Part shown: positions 54,172-63,047 of the stretch, piece after piece
How positions within the stretch are numbered: position 1 is the first letter of the stretch
Layout: every line of letters begins with the position of its first letter
NCBI RefSeq assembly: GCF_029338335.1
Contig: NZ_CP119796.1
Source of the DNA: Halomontanus rarus
GTDB lineage: Archaea > Halobacteriota > Halobacteria > Halobacteriales > Natrialbaceae
Strand: one strand, 5' to 3'
DNA length: 64,000 bases
Notes under the pieces: model-generated
Seen by the model: only the letters and a program-made list of their open reading frames with translations
Told to the model about the DNA's origin: nothing
The model's database searches: none
Translations under genes and position numbers: made by a program

Positions 54172-55590
54172 CTACGACATTAATTCCCCCCTCATTTCTA
54201 TAATTGTAAACTCTTTGAGGCTGAATAGGATAGTGAAATAAACAATTATCGATCCAAGAATAACGATAGACAGGATGTCTGGAAGGATCATGACTGCGAC
54301 AAATATCATACCCATTGTAGCAATTCCACTTCGAACTACCGTTTTCCACGGCATTGAAAGTGGTACCGTTTCGTTTGCCTTCAGTACCGTAAGTGATGCA
54401 GTGAGTCCGTATGTGAGAACAGTTGCGACCCCAGCACCAACGATACCAAATGGGGGGATGAGTACCACGTTCAATATCAGGTTCCCAATAGCGCCTACCC
54501 ACTGGATGAGTGATTGGATAGCGGTTCGTTCAGCTGCATTCAAAATAATTGCGTGAATCCGATCAAAGCCGAGTAATGCGATCCCAAGTGGAATGACTAT
54601 CAGTAATTCAACCGACGGAACTGCTGTATCTCCTTGGGTCATCAGTCGAATGATATCTTGGCCGATGAGCCCAATTCCGGCGATGGTTGGAAGACAAATG
54701 ATCAAGAAAAATCGGACCCCTGATTTGGTATACATCTTTATCGCGTCAATTTCTCCCCGTTCCATCATACTCGAGAACTCCGGGAAAAATGTGGAACGGA
54801 TCGGGTGTACATACATCTTTATTACTATTGATATATCATATACAATGGAATATATGCCGATGGCCTCTGCACCAAGAAAGAAGCCAATTAAGACCCGGTC
54901 TGCTCGTGAAGCAGCATTACTGGCCAGTGATGACGCAGCGAGCGGCAGGGAGTAACGCAAGTGCTCCGTGAGATCTGTGAAAGTCGGTATCGAAATTCCA
55001 ATCTCAGACATGATATGTAAATTCACCAATATTATTGTCAGACTCTCAACAATTATCATTGCTGTGAACAGACCAACGAGACCAGCGTCGAATATATACA
55101 GACTTACGACCACAGAAATGATAATTCCATAGGCGTTCAGGCCTTCGATAAACGAATATATCTTGATTCGCGAATCAGCACGATAGTAATTTCGAGCGAT
55201 TCGCACGAGTGCCCGCGTGATTATCAACAGCGAACCGACAGCAAATGCCATCGTAAATTCATCCGACCCCAATGTAAGTACGGAGATTGGATTTGAAAAC
55301 GTAATTATGATCACTGCGATTATCGAACTCGAGGCGATCACGACAGTCGTTAACGAATAGTATAGGTCGGCGAGGTCATCCCTCGTTTGGCCATATCTGA
55401 CGAGTGCTGCATACAGACACAGTCCAAAAACGAGTTCCAGAAGGTTAGCAATAGCGAGAATCAGTGCATAGGCCCCGAATTCTGCAACGCCGAGTAAGAC
55501 TGTTATGAGTGGTATGAATACGAGACCACGGAGACGGATCGCAAATCGAATGAGTCCAGAGAACAGGATATCTGATGAAATTTTTCTCAT
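54172..55590 (-). CDS. Wzx-type polysaccharide flippase
   Basis: 472 residues with 12-14 membrane helices over the whole length. Starts SSDILFSGLIRFAIRLRGLV and GLVFIPLITVLLGVAEFGAY, the normal opening of the polysaccharide-transport (PST/Wzx, MATE-related) family; the second half has ADRVLIGFFLGAEAIGIYSI. In haloarchaea the N-glycan flippase factor AglR belongs to this group. It would carry lipid-linked sugars to the outer face. Its start is 3 bases after the stop of the sulfatase-superfamily gene, so the two are one operon. Confidence 0.9.
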   Translation of the reverse strand: MRKISSDILFSGLIRFAIRLRGLVFIPLITVLLGVAEFGAYALILAIANLLELVFGLCLYAALVRYGQTRDDLADLYYSLTTVVIASSSIIAVIIITFSNPISVLTLGSDEFTMAFAVGSLLIITRALVRIARNYYRADSRIKIYSFIEGLNAYGIIISVVVSLYIFDAGLVGLFTAMIIVESLTIILVNLHIMSEIGISIPTFTDLTEHLRYSLPLAASSLASNAASRADRVLIGFFLGAEAIGIYSIVYDISIVIKMYVHPIRSTFFPEFSSMMERGEIDAIKMYTKSGVRFFLIICLPTIAGIGLIGQDIIRLMTQGDTAVPSVELLIVIPLGIALLGFDRIHAIILNAAERTAIQSLIQWVGAIGNLILNVVLIPPFGIVGAGVATVLTYGLTASLTVLKANETVPLSMPWKTVVRSGIATMGMIFVAVMILPDILSIVILGSIIVYFTILFSLKEFTIIEMRGELMS

Positions 55591-55593
55591 TCG

Positions 55594-57045
55594 TCAGATA
55601 TACCCGAGATTTTCCAATCGCTCTCGACTCTTTTCATCGATGGATCCTTTTTCGTTCGACCGATATGCGAGCGCGACGTTTCTCTGATCCATTCGACCGA
55701 TGTGTTCACGAACCACGTCGTCGTTCTGATCCGCGATATTTCGACTCTCAACCGGATCTGAACTGACATCGTATAACTCGACAGTCCCATCCGACCCTTC
55801 GATTACCTTCCATTTGTGGCTCCGAATACAACGTAGCGTTCTATCGTACTGGTGTAACAGCTCAGGAAACTCTTCAAATTTCTCGTTCATGGAGTCCATC
55901 GATGGTTGTGGGGCTCGATACTCGCCACAGATAAACTCGCGATACTCACCTTGCACTAAATTATGAGTTGAGACATCCGCTCTGGACGGGGGCTTCTGTC
56001 CAGCAAGGTCTAATATTGTCGGATAGATATCTCGAACCTCTACAAACTCTGAAACCTGAGTTCCCCCGGAAAATACCTCCGGAGATTGGATAATCAGTGG
56101 AACGTGAAGAAGCGTATCGTACAGAGAGTACTGGTGATCCATGAGTCCATGATCGCCGATGTTCTCGCCGTGGTCACCAGTGATAACGAGACACGTCTCT
56201 TCAAGTAGTCCACATTCTTCCAGTGTTTGGTATAACTGGCCGATCAGTGCGTCAACGTAGGCAATTTCGCCGGCATACAATTGAGCTAATAACTCGAAAT
56301 CTTCTTCCGTTAATTCTGACTGACCGGCAATATACTCCCACGGATCCTGATTGATTTTATCGAGTTGGCCAGTATTGATCCCATCGGATAAGAACATCTT
56401 TCTATATCGTTCGGGTGGCCAATATTCTAGATGCGGCTCAAGATAGTTAATGAAAAAGAAGAACGGATCGTCAGATCCAGAACGGTTTGCGATCCACTTT
56501 TTTGCTCGTCTGGTGGTATTCTTCCCACCCATCTTCCTGCTTTTCGAGAGATATTTACCATAGGCAGCGTTTACGACAGTCTTTGGGAGTTCTCGTGGAG
56601 TAATCTCCTCTCGGAACTTTGTTACTGTCTCAGATATCGAATCTGCGGCCGACACTGAAGAGAGATCTGCATCTGTCCAATAGTAGTCCCATTTCATAGA
56701 CAGGTTATCAAACCCTCGATCGAACCCGAAATTGCGACTTACCCATGCATTTCCCGAAATTCCGGCGGTTTCGTAGCCTACCTCTGAAAGGGATTCCGCA
56801 ATTGTTGGTACATCCGGATCAAAGCGTTTCGTCCCCGCATGGGTTTGATGATCACTCGCTCGCTGCCCCGTGAACATAGACGCATGTGAGGGCAACGTCC
56901 AAGGTGACGTTGTAAATGCCGATGTGAAGGATACTCCCTCTTCTGCGATTAATTGAAGTGCCGGTAACTTTCCCTGTTCAATGAGTGGGTATATAGTTTT
57001 TGCACGTGTTGAATCCAAAACCATCAGAATTATATTTGGTCTCAT
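55594..57045 (-). CDS. Sulfatase-superfamily protein without the catalytic cysteine
   Basis: 483 residues. Alkaline-phosphatase superfamily: NIILMVLDSTRAKTI with the first metal Asp, TTSPWTLPSHASMFTGQRAS where sulfatases have Cys/Ser-x-Pro-x-Arg, FFFINYLEPHLEYWPP, CLVITGDHGENIGDHGLMDH with the metal Asp/His pair, and HVPLIIQSPE. The nucleophile position carries Thr (TLPSH), so it is unlikely to be a formylglycine sulfatase; a phosphodiesterase or phosphotransferase is more likely. No signal peptide. It is the first gene of an operon with the Wzx flippase, which suggests a role in decorating the glycan. Confidence 0.85.
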   Translation of the reverse strand: MRPNIILMVLDSTRAKTIYPLIEQGKLPALQLIAEEGVSFTSAFTTSPWTLPSHASMFTGQRASDHQTHAGTKRFDPDVPTIAESLSEVGYETAGISGNAWVSRNFGFDRGFDNLSMKWDYYWTDADLSSVSAADSISETVTKFREEITPRELPKTVVNAAYGKYLSKSRKMGGKNTTRRAKKWIANRSGSDDPFFFFINYLEPHLEYWPPERYRKMFLSDGINTGQLDKINQDPWEYIAGQSELTEEDFELLAQLYAGEIAYVDALIGQLYQTLEECGLLEETCLVITGDHGENIGDHGLMDHQYSLYDTLLHVPLIIQSPEVFSGGTQVSEFVEVRDIYPTILDLAGQKPPSRADVSTHNLVQGEYREFICGEYRAPQPSMDSMNEKFEEFPELLHQYDRTLRCIRSHKWKVIEGSDGTVELYDVSSDPVESRNIADQNDDVVREHIGRMDQRNVALAYRSNEKGSIDEKSRERLENLGYI

Positions 57046-57201
57046 TTCCTCATAATGTTCTATATCTTTCTACAGGATCAATCTTTCTGTCTGGCCATTA
57101 TTTGGATTGTATAAATGTGATAGCCACCAATATAATCATCCAATAATTGATATCGTCCCGGAATTCTATATTCCATAATCTATTTTGAACAGAAGATGCA
57201 A

Positions 57202-57212
57202 TAAATATATAT
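57202..57212 (+). promoter_or_regulatory. TATA box of the 598-residue membrane protein gene
   Basis: TAAATATATAT, 27-37 bases before ATG 57239. It supports that ATG as the start; the frame is open 54 bases further up but that part would lie across the promoter. Confidence 0.65.
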
Positions 57213-57238
57213 TAGTGCGATACAATGTAATTGCAAGG

Positions 57239-59035
57239 ATGAACCGCTGGCAAAAAGTTCTTCTTTCAATCGGCTGGTTTGGTATTTTTCTCACCTACAC
57301 TGTCGCAAGTTGGTCATCGGCAAGTGAATACGAACTTTCCATTTATCATAATACGCCATTATTATTTTGGGTTGGAGTCGCTATTGCATTAACAACATCA
57401 ATTTACAGCGTGAAATTTCAACGAGGAATAATACGCGGAACAGGAGTGGTGATCGGAATGTTAGCTATTATATCTGTTGTTTCAATCCCATATCTCCGAG
57501 GATATTTCTACTATGGGCGATTTGATTCACTCAGTCATCTCGGCACAGTAATTGATATGCTATCTGGGGCGATTGCTGTAAATGAAGTTATGTATCCGGG
57601 AACACATATGTTTGCAGTAGCGTTAAGTTTCTCGACTGGACTCGAACCCCGCCGGTCATTACTACTCTTGGTTATGATATTTGTTTTGCTATTCTTCTTA
57701 ACTGCACCTCTTGCGTCATATTACTTGACGGACGACTCGAATGTACGAAATACATCTTGGCTTGTAGCACTTTTACTGCTTCCAGTTCTGGTAGTTCGAA
57801 TTCCTCGATTTGAACCGACACCGACGTTACTCGCATTGCTATTTCTCCCTACATGCGTTATTATTGTCCTCCAGTATTTTGTAAAAAAGTATAAAGCAAA
57901 CCGGTTATTGGCAATAATCGCATTCGTGGGTTTAACATTATATCATCCACAGCAGGCCGTTGTATTCGTTGGCAGCCTCGCAACGTTCATCATAATTAAT
58001 TCGATCGGGCGACGGTTAGGGGCCGTTGCTAATAACCATAACCAGCTGAATACAATAACGGTAATCGGTATAGTAGTTATCTCAGTCTGGCTTTCTAACC
58101 AACGCGGATTCACGGGTGCTGTAGCAGACGTTATTATTGGCCTGCAATCTAATCCAACGGGTAGTGGAGCGGCTCCACAGGGGGAGTCAGTTGAAGCAGT
58201 TGGTCTATCACTTTTTGAAATATTCATTCGGACACTTCTTGTTGAAGCCGTTGCCGCAATTGTTGTCGCAATACTTGTGTTCGTCTTTCTTCTCCCGAAA
58301 ACACGTCCTAGTCTTCCTATTAGATATAGACCATTCACACTTCTTACTGTAATGATTGCGCCAGCTAGTGTGTTTTTAGTCATATTTTTTGCCATTGGAG
58401 AACAATCTCAATTCTTGCGGTACGTAAGTTATATGCTCGTCATTGGAACGATTCTTGTCCCTATTGGGCTCCACTGGATCACCGAGCGTATATTTGTGAG
58501 GAGAGTCTCTACTGTGATTGTTACTGTAATTCTCATAATTGCATTCCTCGCAACTGTACCAGCCCTACATTCGTCACCGTATGTTTTTCAGTCTAACCAG
58601 CAGATAACAGAGGGTCAAGTAGAAGGGTACAAGGCTACATTTGAATACCAACAACCAGACACGACGATCGCGGGTGTTACGACATCAGTATTCAGGCATC
58701 GTAACGCAATTTATGGAAAAGCGATAAGTGAACGTGGTTACTATAACTTGCAGCCCGTTACGAGAGCTATTAAACCACTTAATAATTCCAGAAGTTATTG
58801 GCGGCATTCCTATATTCATTACCACTTCAACAACCAGGATCTTCCCGCCGGAATTGAACGAGATACCTATGTAGTTACCACTGACCGTGATTACAAGGAT
58901 CGAGTTGGTCTCTATGGTGGTCTAGCCTATACTCAGGATGACTTTGACTACCTAAATCGTGATCCGCTTATTAGCAAGCCGATCTCCAATGGCAATGCCG
59001 AGGTTTATTATGTGGAGTCAACTCGCGGACGGTAA
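57239..59035 (+). CDS. Large polytopic membrane protein, GT-C-like, paralogue of 16832-18631
   Basis: 598 residues from ATG 57239. About 12 membrane helices up to residue 450, then an outside domain of about 140 residues ending SNGNAEVYYVES. The first outer loop reads YYGRFDSLSHLGTVIDMLSG with Asp 96, matching the GRADVLTFAGYVHH loop of the 599-residue protein. The soluble ends also correspond (ERDTYVVTTDRDY against EEDTYIVITKLGR). The set of features fits a GT-C-type sugar transferase or polymerase, but no known family name can be given. Its neighbour on the other strand is a beta-helix protein gene, as the first copy neighbours a lyase-like gene. Confidence 0.78.
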   Translation: MNRWQKVLLSIGWFGIFLTYTVASWSSASEYELSIYHNTPLLFWVGVAIALTTSIYSVKFQRGIIRGTGVVIGMLAIISVVSIPYLRGYFYYGRFDSLSHLGTVIDMLSGAIAVNEVMYPGTHMFAVALSFSTGLEPRRSLLLLVMIFVLLFFLTAPLASYYLTDDSNVRNTSWLVALLLLPVLVVRIPRFEPTPTLLALLFLPTCVIIVLQYFVKKYKANRLLAIIAFVGLTLYHPQQAVVFVGSLATFIIINSIGRRLGAVANNHNQLNTITVIGIVVISVWLSNQRGFTGAVADVIIGLQSNPTGSGAAPQGESVEAVGLSLFEIFIRTLLVEAVAAIVVAILVFVFLLPKTRPSLPIRYRPFTLLTVMIAPASVFLVIFFAIGEQSQFLRYVSYMLVIGTILVPIGLHWITERIFVRRVSTVIVTVILIIAFLATVPALHSSPYVFQSNQQITEGQVEGYKATFEYQQPDTTIAGVTTSVFRHRNAIYGKAISERGYYNLQPVTRAIKPLNNSRSYWRHSYIHYHFNNQDLPAGIERDTYVVTTDRDYKDRVGLYGGLAYTQDDFDYLNRDPLISKPISNGNAEVYYVESTRGR

Positions 59036-59085
59036 GATATAGGGTATGAAGGAATAATAAATCTGGCTGGTGAAGATATAATCAG

Positions 59086-60330
59086 TCACTCTCCAATCTG
59101 AGTCCACGTTCCGTTGATGTTTTTGAGATATGTTCCTGTGCCGCTTCCATCATCAGTGTCGGTGAATGTAACGATACTCCCTGCATCCCAAGCACCCGCT
59201 GATGGTTGTTCATTGCTTGCCTTTTCAACCCCAATGCCGTCAATAGTTGTTCCAACACCCAGATTCCATTCTTGGCCTGAGGTGCGAACTCCAGCTGTAG
59301 TTTCTATAGTCATATGATCACCACGCGCAACATTGCCGTCTACTCGGTGCGGATCCTCAACGTGACCCCAGAATCGAATCGATTTTTCACCTGTTTTGTT
59401 CACAAATATTTCGTTGGCCCCACCCGATTGTATGTGCCCAAAACAAACTAATTTTGCTTCATTTTTACCCGTATGAAGGAACACATGGTCAGTGTCTATG
59501 GGGACTGCTTCAATATTTAGTATGTTGCTATTTGCAAACCCGCCAAGTGTATTACAGTGAATTTGTGTATCATATCCACGTATCATCAAATCAAACCGAC
59601 AATGTGTAATATATCCACCATCAACCGTCTGGAGCCGCAACCCAGTCCCTTCACCTTTTCGGCCATGAAGGGTAACAGGACCTGTTACTGTAACCACCTT
59701 GCGAGTTGGCAGACGATAAGGAACACCTGCTCTGTCTCCATCGAGTAATAGTGCAGTTGACGTGTATCCAGACACATTGGAAGTATCCAGCTCTAACGGG
59801 CCTGTAATGTTGCTTCCCGGTTCAGCATACATTAGATTAGTATCTTGAGAGATGCTCAAAGAGGCACCATTCCCAAACAGAGTTACATTTGACCGGAGAA
59901 CTATCTCTTCATCGAGAACGTAATTTTCATACGGACGAAGGGCAACTGCACCCCTTCTTTTTGACCATGCACGATCGGCGGCTGCATCAATAGCATCTTG
60001 TAGGTCATCATCTGTATGAGCAATGACTACGTTGTTTTGCTGCTTCACTTGTAGCGACTCGAGGTGCATCTCACCGGGAACAGGATCATCCCTTGTACCT
60101 AAGCCACCAAAGGATACCCAATCCTCTTCATTGGCATCCCATCGCCACAGAATTTGTTGGTCAACCGCAGCATATAACTCGTCGTCGTAATGTCCTTCAT
60201 CTGGCCGGTTTTGGATTGAGCCAGTCTGAATGGCAAACTCGTCAATAGCTTCAACGGCATCAGTATGGTCCCACTCCGTATCTCCTAGTTCGTATCTGCT
60301 TAGCCCGAATCTTGGCGTATCTTCTACCAT
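59086..60330 (-). CDS. Beta-helix (pectate-lyase-like) protein with tail-type N-terminus
   Basis: 414 residues from ATG 60330. Residues 1-75 (TPRFGLSRYELGDTEWDHTD, ILWRWDANEEDWVSFGG) resemble phage-tail or fibre adaptor modules, like the start of the protein at 15406. Residues about 105-390 are a right-handed beta-helix: LQDAIDAAADRAWSKRRGAV, ENYVLDEEIVLRSNVTLFGN and GYITHCRFDLMIRGYDTQIH. The end (GSGTGTYLKNINGTWTQIGE) is another short module. No signal peptide. It probably binds or cleaves a polysaccharide; the catalytic residues could not be located. Confidence 0.72.
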   Translation of the reverse strand: MVEDTPRFGLSRYELGDTEWDHTDAVEAIDEFAIQTGSIQNRPDEGHYDDELYAAVDQQILWRWDANEEDWVSFGGLGTRDDPVPGEMHLESLQVKQQNNVVIAHTDDDLQDAIDAAADRAWSKRRGAVALRPYENYVLDEEIVLRSNVTLFGNGASLSISQDTNLMYAEPGSNITGPLELDTSNVSGYTSTALLLDGDRAGVPYRLPTRKVVTVTGPVTLHGRKGEGTGLRLQTVDGGYITHCRFDLMIRGYDTQIHCNTLGGFANSNILNIEAVPIDTDHVFLHTGKNEAKLVCFGHIQSGGANEIFVNKTGEKSIRFWGHVEDPHRVDGNVARGDHMTIETTAGVRTSGQEWNLGVGTTIDGIGVEKASNEQPSAGAWDAGSIVTFTDTDDGSGTGTYLKNINGTWTQIGE

Positions 60331-60597
60331 TGTTATCCACTTATTTTGCACTTATTTGTCTTCTCATCGCAATATGGCGAAGTATTTCTCTGATTCTGAG
60401 AAATGAAATTGGATTATACTGTATCTATACATAAATCTATCTCTGTGTATCATTTTGTTTGGGATACAGTACGACATTTCAGTCGTGTGCACTATTCAAC
60501 ACTGAATGTCTCTTATCTTATTAGTATTTTTATTGTGTTATACACATATATGGCACAATATAATCGGATGGTCATATCAAAACTGTGAATGTACCAT
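60331..60597. other. AT-rich spacer
   Basis: About 270 bases between two minus-strand genes. AAAATAAG on the minus strand just before 60330 is a weak promoter candidate. No gene seen. Confidence 0.35.
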
Positions 60598-61638
60598 TCA
60601 TTCAAGAGAGTCGTTAACGGTAATTGAATGATGGACAGTATACTCGGCGTTCTCGGGTGTAGGATCCGATGGTACGTCATGCACGTATAAAAGCCACAGT
60701 ATGCGTGTGTTATTACCGATAATTGTAGGGGTGATCTCGTGATTATGATACCATGTGTCATTATCATCTAGCCGTGTTTCAGCCCGTTGCAGCTCTTTTT
60801 GATCCTCAATTATTAAGTTATTATTATCATCAACCTCGATATCTTGTTCAATTATTACAACGGTGTAATTCACTGTTTGTTGTTCTTGGTTGTCGATAGA
60901 TAAAACAAATTCTCGACTGTCTCCTTGAGGTATCTCTTCTGGGAACCCACCTGCGACAAGCTCCCCATCATTAGTTTCTGTTAGGATAGAAACTGTTGAA
61001 TACGTCTCACTATCCTCTGGTGTACTAATAGCATATCCAACACTCCCTAAACCTAATGCAATTGAACATACTAATATAAATGTTAGTGCTGTATCTACGT
61101 GGGAAGTGGATCCAAATAGCAAATTTCGTCCGTTGATTATCCATTTCTGATATGGGACGTAGAATCGGTCTTCTTGCAGTACTTGTTGGCGTTTGAATGA
61201 AGCGATACTAACAGTGAATAGCGTAAAGACGTTTAACGAAACTAAAATTGGTACAAGTTGAGTTCCCCAAGGAGTGAGACTGACAATGAGTACAATTACT
61301 GGAACAATGGCTACACTGAGGCCGAATGAAAGAGCTACACGTTCAAGCCAATTGATTCCCGATCGCTGCTTATTAGAGAAATTTTCGTTTTCTGTTGATT
61401 GTTCTACCGTTCTTAATTGGCCTCCTTCTTTTGGAAAGAGTGCAGCAATCAACACATAACCTGGAACAAAAATGGAAAATATAATGGAAAAAATAACTCG
61501 TGGCGGACCCTCATTAATCACTGGTATAAATACAAAGATATCCATCAAAAAAAGTAGAGCCACCATTACAGCCAGGTCAATTGGGAATTCACGTATTGGC
61601 TCTGGAAGCAATAGCCATCTTGATTGTCTATCACCCAT
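60598..61638 (-). CDS. DUF1616 family membrane protein
   Basis: 346 residues from ATG 61638 (ATG 61650 adds four residues). Membrane helices at about 22-45, 48-70, 100-122, 126-148 and 185-205. The start PIREFPIDLAVMVALLFLMD and FSIFVPGYVLIAALFPKEG match the DUF1616 family of haloarchaeal and methanogen membrane proteins. A C-terminal outside domain of about 150 residues (EFVLSIDNQEQQTVNYTVVI) looks like an immunoglobulin-type beta-sandwich. Members recur in archaeal glycosylation clusters; the biochemical role is unknown. Confidence 0.8.
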   Translation of the reverse strand: MGDRQSRWLLLPEPIREFPIDLAVMVALLFLMDIFVFIPVINEGPPRVIFSIIFSIFVPGYVLIAALFPKEGGQLRTVEQSTENENFSNKQRSGINWLERVALSFGLSVAIVPVIVLIVSLTPWGTQLVPILVSLNVFTLFTVSIASFKRQQVLQEDRFYVPYQKWIINGRNLLFGSTSHVDTALTFILVCSIALGLGSVGYAISTPEDSETYSTVSILTETNDGELVAGGFPEEIPQGDSREFVLSIDNQEQQTVNYTVVIIEQDIEVDDNNNLIIEDQKELQRAETRLDDNDTWYHNHEITPTIIGNNTRILWLLYVHDVPSDPTPENAEYTVHHSITVNDSLE

Positions 61639-61764
61639 TTCTAAGTACATAGCATTCCAACGTATAAAAAATCAATTGTTTTTAGATATAGTGCCCCAAA
61701 AATAACAATGGTTCGATTACAGAATCGCTTGTCAGTACCAATATTCCGTGTGATTTACATCTGT

Positions 61765-62853
61765 TCATAATCTGGTTTGAGCTTGATAGAGGTCAAGATA
61801 AGCATTTGCGGCACGATCACCTGAAAACCGTTCGATTCGATCAGCCATTATTTCTTTCATCTCTTCCCGATAGGATGGATCAGTAAGTGTGCTACAGAGT
61901 GTTTCTCCTAACGCCTCTGGTGAGCGTACGGGAACGTACCCTGGGTAGTCTTCGCCAAGTGCGTCAACGAATGCAGGTATTTTTGATGCGACGACCGGTT
62001 TTCGGTGTACCATCGCCTCAAGCATCCCAATACTGAATCCTTCTGATTCGGAGGGAAGCGCAATTACATCTGCGTGTTGGTAGACTGTCTGTGGATTTTC
62101 GACGAATCCGACAAAATAGACGTTAGCCGAGATTCCGAGTTCTCGAGTGCGTTGAGCGAGTTGTTGTTGTCGCTTAACACGACGCCCAGTCAGTACGAGC
62201 TGTGCATTCGGGAACTGGTCCAAGACGGACTGGAAGCTATCGATCAAATCAATCCGGCGTTTTTTCGGATCGTATCTAGCAACGTTTGCGACGATCGGTG
62301 CTGTCTCGTTGAGGTTATCCGTCCACTCCAAGTCGGTCCAAGCCACTGATGCCTCTTCACGGATTTTCTCTATGTCGATACAGTTATAAACGATCTCCCT
62401 CTTCGAGAGATAGTACGCTGGAAGTGACTTATCTACAGATTCTGAGACGGAAATGGCGAGATCCCCAAATGTTGCAGAGAAAACATCCGCAATCTTCGCT
62501 TTTATCGGGCGCATCTCGTAATTTGTGTGGATTGTGTGGATGACCGGAATACCGTGCATCTTGGCTACAGGGCGACCAATCAATCCGGCACTCATCATAT
62601 GGGTGTGAACGAGATCGTACCTGTAATTATGGAGATGTCGGTTGAGTGCTCGGGCGGCGTTCAGTGAGATAGGGCGCTCAGCGAGCCGTTTTACTGGAAT
62701 ATCCGCTCGTTCAAACGGTTCGATAAGACCGTCTTCTCCACCAAGAAAGGCGACGGTTAACTCGATACGTTCAGAGAGGTGTCGTGCAATCTGATAGCAG
62801 ACTCGAGGTGCCCCTCCAGAATCAAGTTTCCCGCTGAGTAATAGAATCTTCAT
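61765..62853 (-). CDS. Glycosyltransferase family 4
   Basis: 362 residues. GT-B: KILLLSGKLDSGGAPRVCYQ at the N-terminus, YDLVHTHMMSAGLIGRPVAK, NVARYDPKKRRIDLIDSFQS, LVLTGRRVKRQQQLAQRTRE, VYFVGFVENPQTVYQHADVI and the donor loop SEGFSIGMLEAMVHRKPVVA. No membrane helix. It stands alone, with AT-rich spacers on both sides, and is related in layout to the GT4 gene at 19907. The donor sugar is unknown. Confidence 0.92.
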   Translation of the reverse strand: MKILLLSGKLDSGGAPRVCYQIARHLSERIELTVAFLGGEDGLIEPFERADIPVKRLAERPISLNAARALNRHLHNYRYDLVHTHMMSAGLIGRPVAKMHGIPVIHTIHTNYEMRPIKAKIADVFSATFGDLAISVSESVDKSLPAYYLSKREIVYNCIDIEKIREEASVAWTDLEWTDNLNETAPIVANVARYDPKKRRIDLIDSFQSVLDQFPNAQLVLTGRRVKRQQQLAQRTRELGISANVYFVGFVENPQTVYQHADVIALPSESEGFSIGMLEAMVHRKPVVASKIPAFVDALGEDYPGYVPVRSPEALGETLCSTLTDPSYREEMKEIMADRIERFSGDRAANAYLDLYQAQTRL

Positions 62854-63047
62854 TGAAAGAAAATTGTCCCTATATAATAAAAATATAACGGATACAAATT
62901 ATATATTATATCTATATACGTGAGAAGGTATTTCCTTCCAAACCTTTGGAGGTGATAATGGACAGTTGTTCATAATTCTATTAAAATTGATTTTCAATAG
63001 AACAAGGGGATTCCGATAGAAGAATGGGCGTAAAGAATAGTCGGGAT

